NCBI GenBank assembly: GCA_039920345.1
Contig: JBDSDZ010000057.1
Location: forward strand, 1-39,602
Direction of reading: 5' to 3'
Source: Croceibacterium_A sp039920345
GTDB taxonomy: Bacteria; Pseudomonadota; Alphaproteobacteria; Sphingomonadales; Sphingomonadaceae
DNA: 39,602 nt
The notes under the pieces were generated by a model. The model saw nothing but the letters and a program-made list of their open reading frames with translations, ran no database searches and was not told the DNA's origin. The position numbers were made by a program, and so were the translations under genes. Below, one piece after another: positions 15,496 to 23,287 of this stretch (within the stretch, counting starts at the first letter, position 1; every line of letters starts with the position of its first letter).

Positions 15496-16173
15496 TCAGG
15501 CCAGCCCGAGCAGTACCTTTGCGGTCAGTTCGGGCCGGTTCTGCATCACGAAGTGGTCGCAGTCGGTCTCGTGGTATTCCCAACCTGCGGTCTGGGCGCG
15601 TTCGGCGAAGCGCGGGAACGGGGTTTGCTCGTAACCCGTGGCGAAGATGTAGGCCTTGCGCGCGATGCCCGCTTCCGCGCCGGTTAGCCGGACCGCTTCG
15701 AGCAGGGTCAACAACGGATGATAGCCGACCACGCCAGGCACAACTGCAAAGTCCGCCGCGCCGATGGGGTCGACATAACCGGGCTTGGATTTCTGGGTGT
15801 CGATGTACCAGTTGTGCTCGAAATCGCCGGTCACGTCCCACAGGCTTTCGCCATCGCCGGGCACGAAGGCGTCGATGTAGCAGATCGCATCGATCTGTTG
15901 GCCCAGCCGGGCGGCGACGCCGGTGATGACCATTCCGCCATAGGAATGCCCGGCGAGGATGAAGCGGTCGAAACCGGATTCCCCGACCTGCCGGCAGACA
16001 TCGTCGATGTGGTCGGTCAGTGTGATGCCGGGATGAAGTTCGTCCTGCCGCGTGCCGAGGCCGCGCAAGGTGCAGGCGATCACGCTGTGCCCCGCTGCCT
16101 CAAGGTCGCGCACGGTCAGCGCGTAGGTCTGGTTGCCGCCCCAGGCGCCATGCACCAGCACGTAATTGGCCAT
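15496..16173 (-). CDS. Alpha/beta-hydrolase (esterase-like)
   Basis: A compact 225-residue hydrolase. The oxyanion segment FVLVHGAWGG-type start (YVLVHGAWGGNQTY) is followed by the nucleophile elbow AGHSYGGMV with the catalytic serine near 95. A late ETDCDHFVM contains the likely catalytic histidine. It resembles the plant salicylate-esterase / hydroxynitrile-lyase branch used for small esters. It could hydrolyse an aromatic or carboxylic ester intermediate in the catabolic cluster, but no substrate is provable. A GGAG ribosome site lies eight bases before ATG 16173. The terminator at 16196-16235 separates it from the LigM gene upstream. Confidence 0.82.
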   Translation of the reverse strand: MANYVLVHGAWGGNQTYALTVRDLEAAGHSVIACTLRGLGTRQDELHPGITLTDHIDDVCRQVGESGFDRFILAGHSYGGMVITGVAARLGQQIDAICYIDAFVPGDGESLWDVTGDFEHNWYIDTQKSKPGYVDPIGAADFAVVPGVVGYHPLLTLLEAVRLTGAEAGIARKAYIFATGYEQTPFPRFAERAQTAGWEYHETDCDHFVMQNRPELTAKVLLGLA

Positions 16174-16195
16174 GATTCTCTCCTATCCTGCAACG

Positions 16196-16235
16196 CAATT
16201 GGCCCATGAACCCGACGGGGTCCATGGGCCAATTG
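16196..16235 (-). terminator. Long perfect hairpin between ligM and the hydrolase gene
   Basis: caattggcccatg (16196-16208) pairs with catgggccaattg (16223-16235): 13 perfect base pairs, with an extra accc/gggt pairing inside the loop. It follows the ligM stop by 36 bases on the minus strand. Its symmetry makes it able to act in either direction; the ends are A/T-rich. Confidence 0.6.
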
Positions 16236-16270
16236 TTAGTCACCGCCTCGCCAAAGGCAGAGCCTGAGAC

Positions 16271-17680
16271 TTACGCGTCGACTGTGTCGCGCGTGGTGCG
16301 CCAGCCCGAAGCATAGGTATCGGCCGCCATCTTGCCGTACGGCACCGGCGAAGCGATCGCGCGCACCGCAAGCTGCTTGTGCGGCTCGACCGTGGTCTTC
16401 TTGGTGTTCGGCTCTTCACCCCACAGCACGTGGAGTTCGGTGCCGAGCGGGATCTCGTGATCGATCGTCGCCAGGCTGAGTGCCTTCTTCTCGTTATACG
16501 AGTAGCCGGTGAACATCGACAGGCCGACCACGTTGCCGTCAGCGTCGACGACCGAGTCGTAGTTGCTGTTGGCGTAATTCGCGAGCGGCAGGTCGAAGAA
16601 CTTGTACTGCTCACCCTCAGGGTCGAACATCGAGCCCTGGATTTTCTTCATGTCGTCGGCGTTCCACTCGAGAGTGACCTTCTTGCGCTGAGCAGCAGGG
16701 TCGATCTTCTTGAGGGCGTCCGCACCGATGAAGTCGTGATCGAACTTGACGAACGGGCCGTAACCCAATTCCCACGGGTTGAGGTAGTAGTCTTCGATCG
16801 ACTTGCCGACGAAGGAACCGCCGATGGCGCCGGTTGCTTCGTAGCTGTCGGCAGCGAGGAACTCGCGGTAATCCTTGAGTTCGTCGCCGGTGTAGATCGG
16901 AGGCAGCGGGCTGGGGATCCAGCCGGATTCGAGGGTGTTCGACGGGTAAGCGCGCGAACCAACGGCGATCAGGCCGAATTCTTCGCCAGCCTTGAGGATT
17001 TCCTCGCGGATGTAGTCCTGCTCGTCATACGGGCCCCAGATTTCGAGACCCGGCGAACCGGCCATACCGTGGCGCAGCGTGCGCACGGTCTTGTTGCCGA
17101 TCTTCATGCTGCTCATGTTGAAGAACTTGAGCTTGTCGAGCGGTTCGCCGTTGAGCTTCTCGATCACGTTCCAGGCCTGCGGGCCCTGGATCTGGAAGCG
17201 CCACGAAATGCGGTTGACCGGCTTGCCCATCGGGCGGGCAGGCGAACGCGGATCGTTGATGATGTCGACGTTGTAGCCGCCCTTCTGGGCCTGGAACATC
17301 AGCCAGTTGGCAGCCGGCGCGCGGCCGACATACACGAACTCGTTTTCGGCCAGGTAGAAGATGATGCCGTCGCCAATGACATGGCCATACGGGGTGGTCG
17401 GCACGTACTGCTTGGCCTTGTTGACCTCCCAGCTGGCGACCGAGTTGACCATCGTGTCGGACAGCAGCTTGAGCGCATCCGGACCCTTGATGTACAAATC
17501 GAACATGTGGTGCGACTGGTCGAACAGGACGGCAGAATGCTGCCAGGCCCACTGTTCCGAACGCCAGTTGGAAAATTCCGGTGCGACGACCGGATAAACG
17601 TAGGCACCGATCTGCGAATTGCGCAGCTTGCTGACGATGTCGGGGGTGTTCTGCAGTATCTGCTCGAGATTCTCGGCCAT
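16271..17680 (-). CDS. ligM: LigM-type tetrahydrofolate-dependent aryl O-demethylase
   Basis: The 469-residue protein is a GcvT-like aminomethyltransferase paralogue of the LigM class. LigM moves the methyl of vanillate or 3-O-methylgallate to tetrahydrofolate, giving 5-methyl-THF. The N-terminus NSQIGAYVYPVVAPEF and the segments FVYVGRAPAANWL and GSRAYPSNTLESGW look orthologous to SYK-6 LigM as I remember it. Tyr29, Arg120 and Tyr245 fall exactly two residues before the remembered LigM residues Tyr31, Arg122 and catalytic Tyr247. It starts at ATG 17680 behind an AGAGGAA site. Two inverted repeats in the divergent promoter with the VOC gene are operator candidates. It could act on a related methoxy-arene rather than vanillate. 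Confidence 0.9.
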   Translation of the reverse strand: MAENLEQILQNTPDIVSKLRNSQIGAYVYPVVAPEFSNWRSEQWAWQHSAVLFDQSHHMFDLYIKGPDALKLLSDTMVNSVASWEVNKAKQYVPTTPYGHVIGDGIIFYLAENEFVYVGRAPAANWLMFQAQKGGYNVDIINDPRSPARPMGKPVNRISWRFQIQGPQAWNVIEKLNGEPLDKLKFFNMSSMKIGNKTVRTLRHGMAGSPGLEIWGPYDEQDYIREEILKAGEEFGLIAVGSRAYPSNTLESGWIPSPLPPIYTGDELKDYREFLAADSYEATGAIGGSFVGKSIEDYYLNPWELGYGPFVKFDHDFIGADALKKIDPAAQRKKVTLEWNADDMKKIQGSMFDPEGEQYKFFDLPLANYANSNYDSVVDADGNVVGLSMFTGYSYNEKKALSLATIDHEIPLGTELHVLWGEEPNTKKTTVEPHKQLAVRAIASPVPYGKMAADTYASGWRTTRDTVDA

Positions 17681-17696
17681 TCCAGTTCCTCTCACT

Positions 17697-17711
17697 TGTG
17701 AATGAATCACA
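17697..17711. promoter_or_regulatory. Inverted repeat TGTGA-N5-TCACA in the ligM leader
   Basis: TGTGA (17697-17701) and TCACA (17707-17711) form a 5-base dyad with a 5-base spacer, 17 bases upstream of the ligM start. The half-sites equal those of CRP/FNR-family boxes, but the spacer is one short of the usual six. Confidence 0.4.
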
Positions 17712-17723
17712 TACGCGAAATTA

Positions 17724-17738
17724 GTATGCGGCGCATAC
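17724..17738. promoter_or_regulatory. Palindromic operator candidate between ligM and the VOC gene
   Basis: gtatgc (17724-17729) and gcatac (17733-17738) are perfect 6-base arms around ggc, placed near the middle of the 104-base divergent promoter region. This geometry suits a dimeric MarR- or GntR-type repressor controlling both directions. No regulator gene is adjacent. Confidence 0.5.
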
Positions 17739-17784
17739 AATATTCGGCTAGGCACGCAAGCCTAAAGCGAGAGGATGAAGCGCC

Positions 17785-18186
17785 ATGAACGTCGAAGCGC
17801 TCGACCACGTCAACATCATCACCGACCGGCTCGACGAGACGGCCGAATTCTATGGAAACCTGCTCGGCCTGGTGCGCAAGGATGCGCCCCCGCCGCTGAC
17901 CCCGCAAACCGCGACCTGGATGTTCGACGCGGAAAACCGCGCGATCATCCACATCAACTCGCTCGACTGTACTCGTGCCTATGATCGCGAAGTTCAGCCC
18001 GGCTCGCTAACCGGCGCGCTGCACCACGTGGCCCTCAAGTGCACCGGCTATGAGGAGGTCAAAGGCCGGTTGGACGCGATGGGGGCAGAGTACCAAGAGA
18101 ACTTGGTCAGCGCGATAAACCTGCGCCAGATCTTCACGCCGGATCCGAACAACGTGCTGCTGGAACTGAACTTTTTTGCGGACTGA
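17785..18186 (+). CDS. VOC (glyoxalase/dioxygenase fold) family protein
   Basis: A 133-residue single-chain vicinal-oxygen-chelate protein. The two beta-alpha-beta-beta-beta units begin LDHVNIITDRLDETAEFYGNLLGL and LHHVALKCTGYEEVKGRLD. Likely metal ligands are His8, a histidine of LHHVA near 81, and the glutamate in LLELNFF near the end. Members include glyoxalases, fosfomycin resistance enzymes, methylmalonyl epimerases and extradiol dioxygenases; this one is short, so a lyase or epimerase is more likely than ring cleavage. It is divergent from ligM and convergent with the acyltransferase, and probably belongs to the same regulon. Confidence 0.8.
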   Translation: MNVEALDHVNIITDRLDETAEFYGNLLGLVRKDAPPPLTPQTATWMFDAENRAIIHINSLDCTRAYDREVQPGSLTGALHHVALKCTGYEEVKGRLDAMGAEYQENLVSAINLRQIFTPDPNNVLLELNFFAD

Positions 18187-18202
18187 CCCTTGCTCCGCAC
18201 TA

Positions 18203-19126
18203 TCATGGTGCCGTTTGCGCTGCTGGCTTGGGGCCGACCATGCACGGCCTTTCAACCCAAACCGTCAGCAGCCACGCCAACAAAATGGCGCCGCCAATCA
18301 CCAGCAACTTCGCCAGGATATTGCCCCCGGTATCTGCCAACCTGTCTGTCGCCAGCAGCAGCGGCACGTGTACCATGTAAAGCGTGTAAGAGATCATACC
18401 CAGGAACTGAATCGGGCTGGACGACAGGACAGTCTGGCTTCGGCGCCCCGCTAGAATGGTCGCGCTGGCAACCATCGGCAGGATCATGGCGATGACAGGA
18501 ACGTAACGCGCCGCTGCCATTATCGCAGCGAGCGCCGCGACGAGCGCGTACATCGGCAGATTGCTGTCCAGTCGTGAGCGATAGAGCAGATGGCCCGCGG
18601 ACAGGCCAAGCAACGCCCGTGCGAAATAGTAGTGCCCGCCCATTGCAAAGCCGACATCTGCCACGCCCAGGAGGCAAAGGCAGAGCATCAGAGCGGGCGT
18701 GACGATCCGCTCGGGTATCCTAACCCGCAACAAGACGGCGAGGACTGGAAGGTAAAATTCCCAAGTTGCGCTCCACGACGGGGAGTTTATCGGATCCCTT
18801 CCCGCGAACGGCACTCCGGCGACGAGTTCAAGCGGTTCGAAATGAGCCGTCGCCAGGATCGCGATGAGCGTAGTGACAAAATAGACGGGAGCCAGACGCA
18901 TGAATCGCCGGACAACAAAACGGCGCGGGTCGAATGCGTTGCGCGCAGAATGGGTAAGTACGTAGCCACTTAGCAGGAAGAATACGTCAACCGCGAGGTT
19001 GAAGGTCAATCCGCGCCAACCAATTTGAGCGGCAAGATTGTTGACGCCAAAGTGAAGCAACACGACACCCAAGGCCAGGACTCCGCGAAGCCCGTCGAGC
19101 TCTTGCCAATGTTTGCCCGCCGTCAT
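18203..19126 (-). CDS. Acyltransferase family 3 (OafA/YrhL-like) membrane protein
   Basis: A 307-residue integral membrane protein with about nine to ten hydrophobic helices. It opens ELDGLRGVLALGVVLLHFGV with the catalytic histidine, then VDVFFLLSGYVLTHS and RRFMRLAPVYFVT, and ends with SYTLYMVHVPLLL. These are the acyltransferase-3 signatures; such enzymes O-acylate surface sugars or small molecules. It is slightly short for the family. Its codon use is visibly less GC-biased than the neighbours (many A/T third positions), which suggests later acquisition. It has no obvious part in aromatic catabolism. Confidence 0.85.
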   Translation of the reverse strand: MTAGKHWQELDGLRGVLALGVVLLHFGVNNLAAQIGWRGLTFNLAVDVFFLLSGYVLTHSARNAFDPRRFVVRRFMRLAPVYFVTTLIAILATAHFEPLELVAGVPFAGRDPINSPSWSATWEFYLPVLAVLLRVRIPERIVTPALMLCLCLLGVADVGFAMGGHYYFARALLGLSAGHLLYRSRLDSNLPMYALVAALAAIMAAARYVPVIAMILPMVASATILAGRRSQTVLSSSPIQFLGMISYTLYMVHVPLLLATDRLADTGGNILAKLLVIGGAILLAWLLTVWVERPCMVGPKPAAQTAP

Positions 19127-19170
19127 TACGCAAGCCTATCGCAAACGTGGCTCACCGCAATCTTGGCCCA

Positions 19171-20070
19171 TCAGACGGGCTTCGTACCTGCCGTCGTCGT
19201 GCGGTACATCTCGCGCCGATAACCGTCGTAGTCGTTCGGGCCGAGGTGCATCGCGGTGCGGTTGTCCCACAAGGCGACCATGCCCGGCTCCCAGCGCAAC
19301 CGGCAAGTGAACGCGGCCTGGGTGCAGTGGGCGACAAGGAAGTCGACGATCGGCTTGGCCTCCTGGGTGGTCATGCCTTCGAAACCGACGGTGTAAGTGT
19401 CGCAGATGTAGAGCGATTCCTCGCCCGTCTCGGGATGGGTGCGAACCAGCGGGTGATAGCGGCCTTCGAGCCCGGCCTTTTTGGTTTCCTCGCTCGAGAA
19501 TTCGATCGGCTTGTCGAGCAGAACGCTCTGCGTCAGGTAGTTGTTGCGCGCGGACATGTGGACCCTGAGCGGCCTCAGCATGTCCTGGTAGGTCTTCGAC
19601 AGGTGGCGGAAGCCGAGCGCGCAGTTGGCCCATGAGGTGTCGCCGCCAAACGGGGGCACTTCAACGCTACGCAGGGTGGTGATCGCCGGGGGTTCGGCCA
19701 AGAACGGGCTGTCGGTGTGCCAGCCGCCGCCGAACAAGCTGGCGACCTTGGTATCCGCCTCCTTGATGATCGGATGGACCTCGCGGTGGCCCGGCACGCC
19801 CTGAGTATAGGCATCGACCGCGAATGGCCCCAATCGCGCGCCAAATGCTTCGTGCTCGGCATGGGTCAGGTGCTGGTCCTTCAGGTACAGCATCTTGTGG
19901 CGGTAGAGCGCCTGCTTGAAGTCCTCGAAGCCTTCGTCGCTAAGGTCAGGCAAACGCACCCCGGCAATCTCCGCCCCCATCGCGCCCGACAGCGGCACAG
20001 TCTCGAAATGCGGGCTCGGCTCCGCGTGATTGTCGAAATCGCCGGCCGGCGTGACGCGTACTTCCCACAT
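19171..20070 (-). CDS. TauD/TfdA family Fe(II)/2-oxoglutarate dioxygenase
   Basis: The 299-residue enzyme has the jelly-roll active site: the HxD pair His118/Asp120 in GGWHTDSPF, the distal His275 in AMHLGPND, and the 2-oxoglutarate arginine in YRREMYRT (Arg290). SGAMGAEIAGVRLPDLS near residue 28 is the usual N-terminal signature. Members hydroxylate and thereby cleave ethers, sulfonates or carboxylates (2,4-D, taurine); an aryl-ether-cleaving role would fit this cluster but is inference. AAGGAG lies 11 bases before ATG 20070. It follows the oxidoreductase gene after 175 bases with a small hairpin. Confidence 0.88.
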   Translation of the reverse strand: MWEVRVTPAGDFDNHAEPSPHFETVPLSGAMGAEIAGVRLPDLSDEGFEDFKQALYRHKMLYLKDQHLTHAEHEAFGARLGPFAVDAYTQGVPGHREVHPIIKEADTKVASLFGGGWHTDSPFLAEPPAITTLRSVEVPPFGGDTSWANCALGFRHLSKTYQDMLRPLRVHMSARNNYLTQSVLLDKPIEFSSEETKKAGLEGRYHPLVRTHPETGEESLYICDTYTVGFEGMTTQEAKPIVDFLVAHCTQAAFTCRLRWEPGMVALWDNRTAMHLGPNDYDGYRREMYRTTTAGTKPV

Positions 20071-20200
20071 AGTTCTAAGGCTCCTTGCGAGCGACTATAC
20101 ACGGTGCGGTTTCGCGCAGGAATAGCGCACCAAGACGCCGATTTCATATCGCCGATTGCGCGGCGCCGGTGCGGCGATGGTGGCCATGCATGTTCTCTCC

Positions 20201-20216
20201 CGGCACCGATGTGCCG
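20201..20216 (-). terminator. Small hairpin between the medium-chain oxidoreductase and TauD-like genes
   Basis: cggcac (20201-20206) pairs with gtgccg (20211-20216) around cgat, inside a larger region flanked by ttctctccc and ggggagaa that can extend the stem. No T-tract is visible. Confidence 0.35.
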
Positions 20217-20245
20217 CGCACGGGGAGAAAAGGAAAGAGACTGCG

Positions 20246-21253
20246 TCAGGCAAGCTCGATCACCGTTTTGGCGAAGCTGTCCGGTCCCCAGGCGTGGGCG
20301 TAAGCGTCCCTGGCCTGGTCGAAGCTGAAGCGCTTGCCGATTAGCGGTTCGATCCCGTTGGCGTCGATCGCGGCGTTGAGCTTTTTGGCCATTGCCACCG
20401 ACCCGACGAAGATGCCGCGCATCGAACCCCCGGTCATCATCAGGCCGCGGGGATGCGGCCCGCCTTCGGGGGAGAGCACGCCGATCATCGCCACTTCCCC
20501 CCAGGTGCGCAGTGCGGCCATCGATTGCTCTGCGGTGCCCGCCCCGCCAACTTCGACAACCCGGTCGACCCCGCCCAGCGCGCGGCCGACATGAGCGCCC
20601 CACTCCGGCGTGGTCTGGTAATTGATCGTCTGCACCGCGCCCAGTTCGCGCACGCGCGCCAGCTTCTCGTCGCTCGACGAGGTCGCAAACACCTCGCACC
20701 CGCCTGCGCGCGCCAGTTGCAGCGCCAGCATCGAGACCCCGCCGCTGCCCAGCACCAACACCCGGTTGCCCGGGACCAGTGGGCGCGGCCCTTCGTACAG
20801 CGCATTCCACGCAGTCACGCCCGCGCACGGCAGCGTGGAGGCTTGCGCATAATCGAGGCTGGCTGCCATCGGCACCACGCCGACTTCGGGCAGCACGACC
20901 AATTCAGCGAGCATCCCGGGCGCGTTGCCATCGCCAAGCGCGGGGCTCATCCGCGGCGGTCCTTCTTCCCACGCCATGAAGAAAGCGCCCTGCACCCGGT
21001 CCCCGGGCTTGAACCGGGTCACGCCTTCGCCAACCGCGACCACTTCGCCCGCACCATCGCTGAGCGGGATTGCCGGAGCCTTGAGCGCGCCGCCGAAATA
21101 CTTGCCCGCCGCAACCGCGAAATCGCGGTAGTTGATCGAGCAAGCATGAACCCTGATCAGTACCTGGCCGGGGCCAGGCTCGGGATCGGGCAGGGTCTCG
21201 AGGTAGAGCTTGTCGAACCCGTCGGATCCGGCCGGCAGCATCCATGCGCGCAT
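20246..21253 (-). CDS. Zinc-free medium-chain alcohol dehydrogenase / quinone oxidoreductase
   Basis: The 335-residue MDR protein starts MRAWMLPAGS and shows the GroES-like part (VLIRVHACSINYRDFAV, then PLSDGAGEVVAVGEGV) and the Rossmann part VLVLGSGGVSMLALQLA. The zinc ligands of true ADHs (the GHE motif and the four-cysteine lobe) are absent, so it belongs with quinone oxidoreductases and enoyl reductases. It would reduce an activated double bond or carbonyl with NAD(P)H. It is the last gene of a tightly spaced run: SDR, zinc-ribbon protein, LigF-like GST, then this gene after 26 bases. Confidence 0.88.
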   Translation of the reverse strand: MRAWMLPAGSDGFDKLYLETLPDPEPGPGQVLIRVHACSINYRDFAVAAGKYFGGALKAPAIPLSDGAGEVVAVGEGVTRFKPGDRVQGAFFMAWEEGPPRMSPALGDGNAPGMLAELVVLPEVGVVPMAASLDYAQASTLPCAGVTAWNALYEGPRPLVPGNRVLVLGSGGVSMLALQLARAGGCEVFATSSSDEKLARVRELGAVQTINYQTTPEWGAHVGRALGGVDRVVEVGGAGTAEQSMAALRTWGEVAMIGVLSPEGGPHPRGLMMTGGSMRGIFVGSVAMAKKLNAAIDANGIEPLIGKRFSFDQARDAYAHAWGPDSFAKTVIELA

Positions 21254-21279
21254 TGTCGTAGTCTCCCGTGGGTCTTTTC

Positions 21280-22056
21280 TTAGCGGTCGCCGCTCCAGGT
21301 CCGCAGGCCCGGTGCAGTGCGATCCTCGGCTTTGAGCGCCTCGGCGACGGCGGGCCGCGCGGTCACGCGCTCGCGCCAGTCGACCAGGCGCGGGTAATTC
21401 GCGGCGACGTCTTTCTCCGGAAACATCCGTTCGACCATCATCCCGCAGTGCGAGTAGAAGTTGATGTCGGCAAGTGTGTAAGCCGCGCCGGCCAACCACG
21501 CGGTCTCGCCGAGCTGAGTTTCGATCCTGCCGAGCGCGTAATCGATCTTGTCGCTGGCGTTCTGCAAGTCCGCTTCGGAGAAGCCCGAGCGCGCTGACGC
21601 CCACTTCTTGCGCTGGTCGGGCAAGGGGATGTGGTTCAGCAGTTCCTCGAACGTGCCGCCATCGATATTGCGCGCAATGACGCCCACCATGCGGTGCCAG
21701 CCGTGCATCGAGACGTGGTTCATCACATGCTCGTCGACGAACTTGTTCCAGTAGCGCATCCGCGCCGCGCCGGCAGGATCGCGCGGGCGCAACGGGCCTG
21801 TTTCGGGCTGCTTGTCGGGGAAGGCATCCTCGAGGTATTCGTTGATCACGGTGGTGTGAGTGATGATCGTGCCGTCGTGGTCGAGCACCGGCACCTGGCC
21901 CTCGGGATTGATTGCCACAAACCAGTCCGAATGTTGCTCGAACTTGTGCAGGTCGACATAGACGCTCTCGTATTCGAGTCCCTTTTCCCTGAGCGGGAGC
22001 ATCGACTTGAGCGAGTTCGCCAGCGGCTCGGCGTGATAGTACTTGAGCGTCATCAT
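21280..22056 (-). CDS. LigF-like glutathione S-transferase (beta-etherase family)
   Basis: A 258-residue GST. The N-terminal thioredoxin-like domain starts MMTLKYYHAEPLANSLK, then GLEYESVYVDLHKFEQHSDWF and INPEGQVPVL. The KFEQHSDWF segment is the one I remember from the SYK-6 beta-etherase LigF. The C-terminal helical domain includes ADINFYSH. LigF-type enzymes use glutathione to break the beta-aryl ether of alpha-keto lignin dimers. The stereochemistry and true substrate are unknown. The first ATG (22056) overlaps the zinc-ribbon gene stop as ATGA; a second ATG follows immediately. Confidence 0.85.
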   Translation of the reverse strand: MMTLKYYHAEPLANSLKSMLPLREKGLEYESVYVDLHKFEQHSDWFVAINPEGQVPVLDHDGTIITHTTVINEYLEDAFPDKQPETGPLRPRDPAGAARMRYWNKFVDEHVMNHVSMHGWHRMVGVIARNIDGGTFEELLNHIPLPDQRKKWASARSGFSEADLQNASDKIDYALGRIETQLGETAWLAGAAYTLADINFYSHCGMMVERMFPEKDVAANYPRLVDWRERVTARPAVAEALKAEDRTAPGLRTWSGDR

Positions 22057-22409
22057 GTTGCCCTCTCGAGATCAGAAATCGTCGGTGGCTCGGTGAGGTC
22101 GTTGCGACAGCGGCTGCACTGCCGCTCGGGCCAAGGTACCGAATAAGCAAAGAAACCGTAGAGGTACTTCACGAAGACCGACTTGCCGCATTTTGGGCAT
22201 CTGATCAGAAACGAACCGAAGCCACCCAACAGAAGCAAGAGGACGGCCAAAGGCATAATTACCCAGAGAATCACGGAGCTGGTCCAGATACCGAGAGCTG
22301 CAGCGTTAAACGGAATTCCCCACATGATTGCGGGCATAGCTGCTAGGGAAAGCAACATGTGGCGCTTGCCCCGCGCGTATGGACTCTTCAGGGTGCGCGG
22401 GTTCGCCAT
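22053..22409 (-). CDS. Small membrane protein with zinc-ribbon cysteines
   Basis: The protein has 118 residues and is not a member of a family I recognise. A basic N-terminus (PRTLKSPYARGKRH) leads to hydrophobic segments at about 19-32 and 42-69. It is followed by CPKCGKSVF (Cys71, Cys74) and CSRCRND (Cys98, Cys101), two CxxC knuckles that should bind one zinc or be reduced as a pair. The DNA is less GC-biased than its neighbours. Its ATG (22409-22407) shares one base with the SDR stop, and its stop overlaps the GST start, so it is translationally coupled on both sides. Confidence 0.75.
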   Translation of the reverse strand: MANPRTLKSPYARGKRHMLLSLAAMPAIMWGIPFNAAALGIWTSSVILWVIMPLAVLLLLLGGFGSFLIRCPKCGKSVFVKYLYGFFAYSVPWPERQCSRCRNDLTEPPTISDLERAT

Positions 22410-23155
22410 CAAACCTCGATGCTTTCGAGCACGCCGCCATCGACCGCCCAATCCTGCCCGGTGACATGGCTCGCCGCGTCGCTGAGCAGGAACGCGGCGA
22501 CTTCGGCCAGTTCCATCGGCGTGCCCATGTGGCGCATCGGAATGCGGCCCTCGATCTTGCCCATCTGCTCGGGCGGGATGCGGTCAAGCGCCTCGGTGCG
22601 GATGAAGCCCGGGATCACACAGTTGGCGCGCACATTGTGCGGCGCCATCTCCACCGCGATCGCTCGCGTCAGCCCGAGAACGCCATGTTTGGAGGCGACA
22701 TAAGCCGGGTTCATCGCCATCCCGCGCTTCGATCCCATCGAGCCGGTGACGAGGATGGCGCCCTTGCGCGCCGCGATCATCGGCGGGAGCACCTTCTGGA
22801 TTGCCCAGAACACGCTGGTCAGGTTGACTCGGATGGTCTGCTCGAAGAAATCCGAATCGAATTCGACTGCCGGAGTAAAGCCGCCGGTCAGCCCCGCATT
22901 GGCAAACAGTCCGGTGATCGGCCCAAAGTGGTCGACCGCTGCCTCGAACGCGGCGTCGAGTTGGCGCTTGTCGCCAAGATCGGCTGCAAAACCCGCCGCG
23001 TTCGCGCCGATTTTGCCCGCCTCCTCGTCCAGCACATCCTTGCGCCGGGCCATCAAAGAGACATTAGCGCCGCGCCGTGCCAGCAGTTGCGCGGTCGCCA
23101 GGCCGATGCCGGTCGAGCCGCCCGTGACGACGATGTGCTGTCCGGTGAAATCCAT
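22409..23155 (-). CDS. SDR family oxidoreductase
   Basis: A classical SDR of 248 residues with VTGGSTGIG (nucleotide loop), FAADLGDK, LFANAGLTGG and the active site YVASKHG (Tyr and Lys). It ends in the typical GQDWAVDGGVLES. It is an NAD(P)-dependent hydroxy/keto oxidoreductase of unknown substrate. It is the first gene of the tightly coupled run that continues into the zinc-ribbon protein, LigF-like GST and MDR enzyme. The gap upstream holds a palindromic extragenic repeat rather than an obvious promoter. Confidence 0.88.
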   Translation of the reverse strand: MDFTGQHIVVTGGSTGIGLATAQLLARRGANVSLMARRKDVLDEEAGKIGANAAGFAADLGDKRQLDAAFEAAVDHFGPITGLFANAGLTGGFTPAVEFDSDFFEQTIRVNLTSVFWAIQKVLPPMIAARKGAILVTGSMGSKRGMAMNPAYVASKHGVLGLTRAIAVEMAPHNVRANCVIPGFIRTEALDRIPPEQMGKIEGRIPMRHMGTPMELAEVAAFLLSDAASHVTGQDWAVDGGVLESIEV

Positions 23156-23178
23156 TAGCGCTCCTCTCGCCCTTACTT

Positions 23179-23262
23179 CGTCACCCCGGGCTTGATCCGG
23201 GGTCCCACTTCTCCGCGACGTTTGGAAGAAAAGCGGGATCCCGGATCAAGTCCGGGATGACG
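23179..23262. repeat. Pair of inverted dispersed extragenic palindromes
   Basis: A left unit (cgtcaccccgggcttgatcc..., 23179-23206) and an inverted right unit (23234-23262, reading ...tccgggatgacgg) are nearly reverse complements and together can form a stem of about 28 pairs. Each unit is itself palindromic around ccgg-ttgatccgg. I recall this motif as a widespread intergenic element in alphaproteobacteria, often mistaken for peptides reading VIPDLIRDP. It lies between the amidohydrolase stop and the SDR start. Confidence 0.85.
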
Positions 23263-23287
23263 GTTGAGAGGCTGTGAACTCCTTGTC

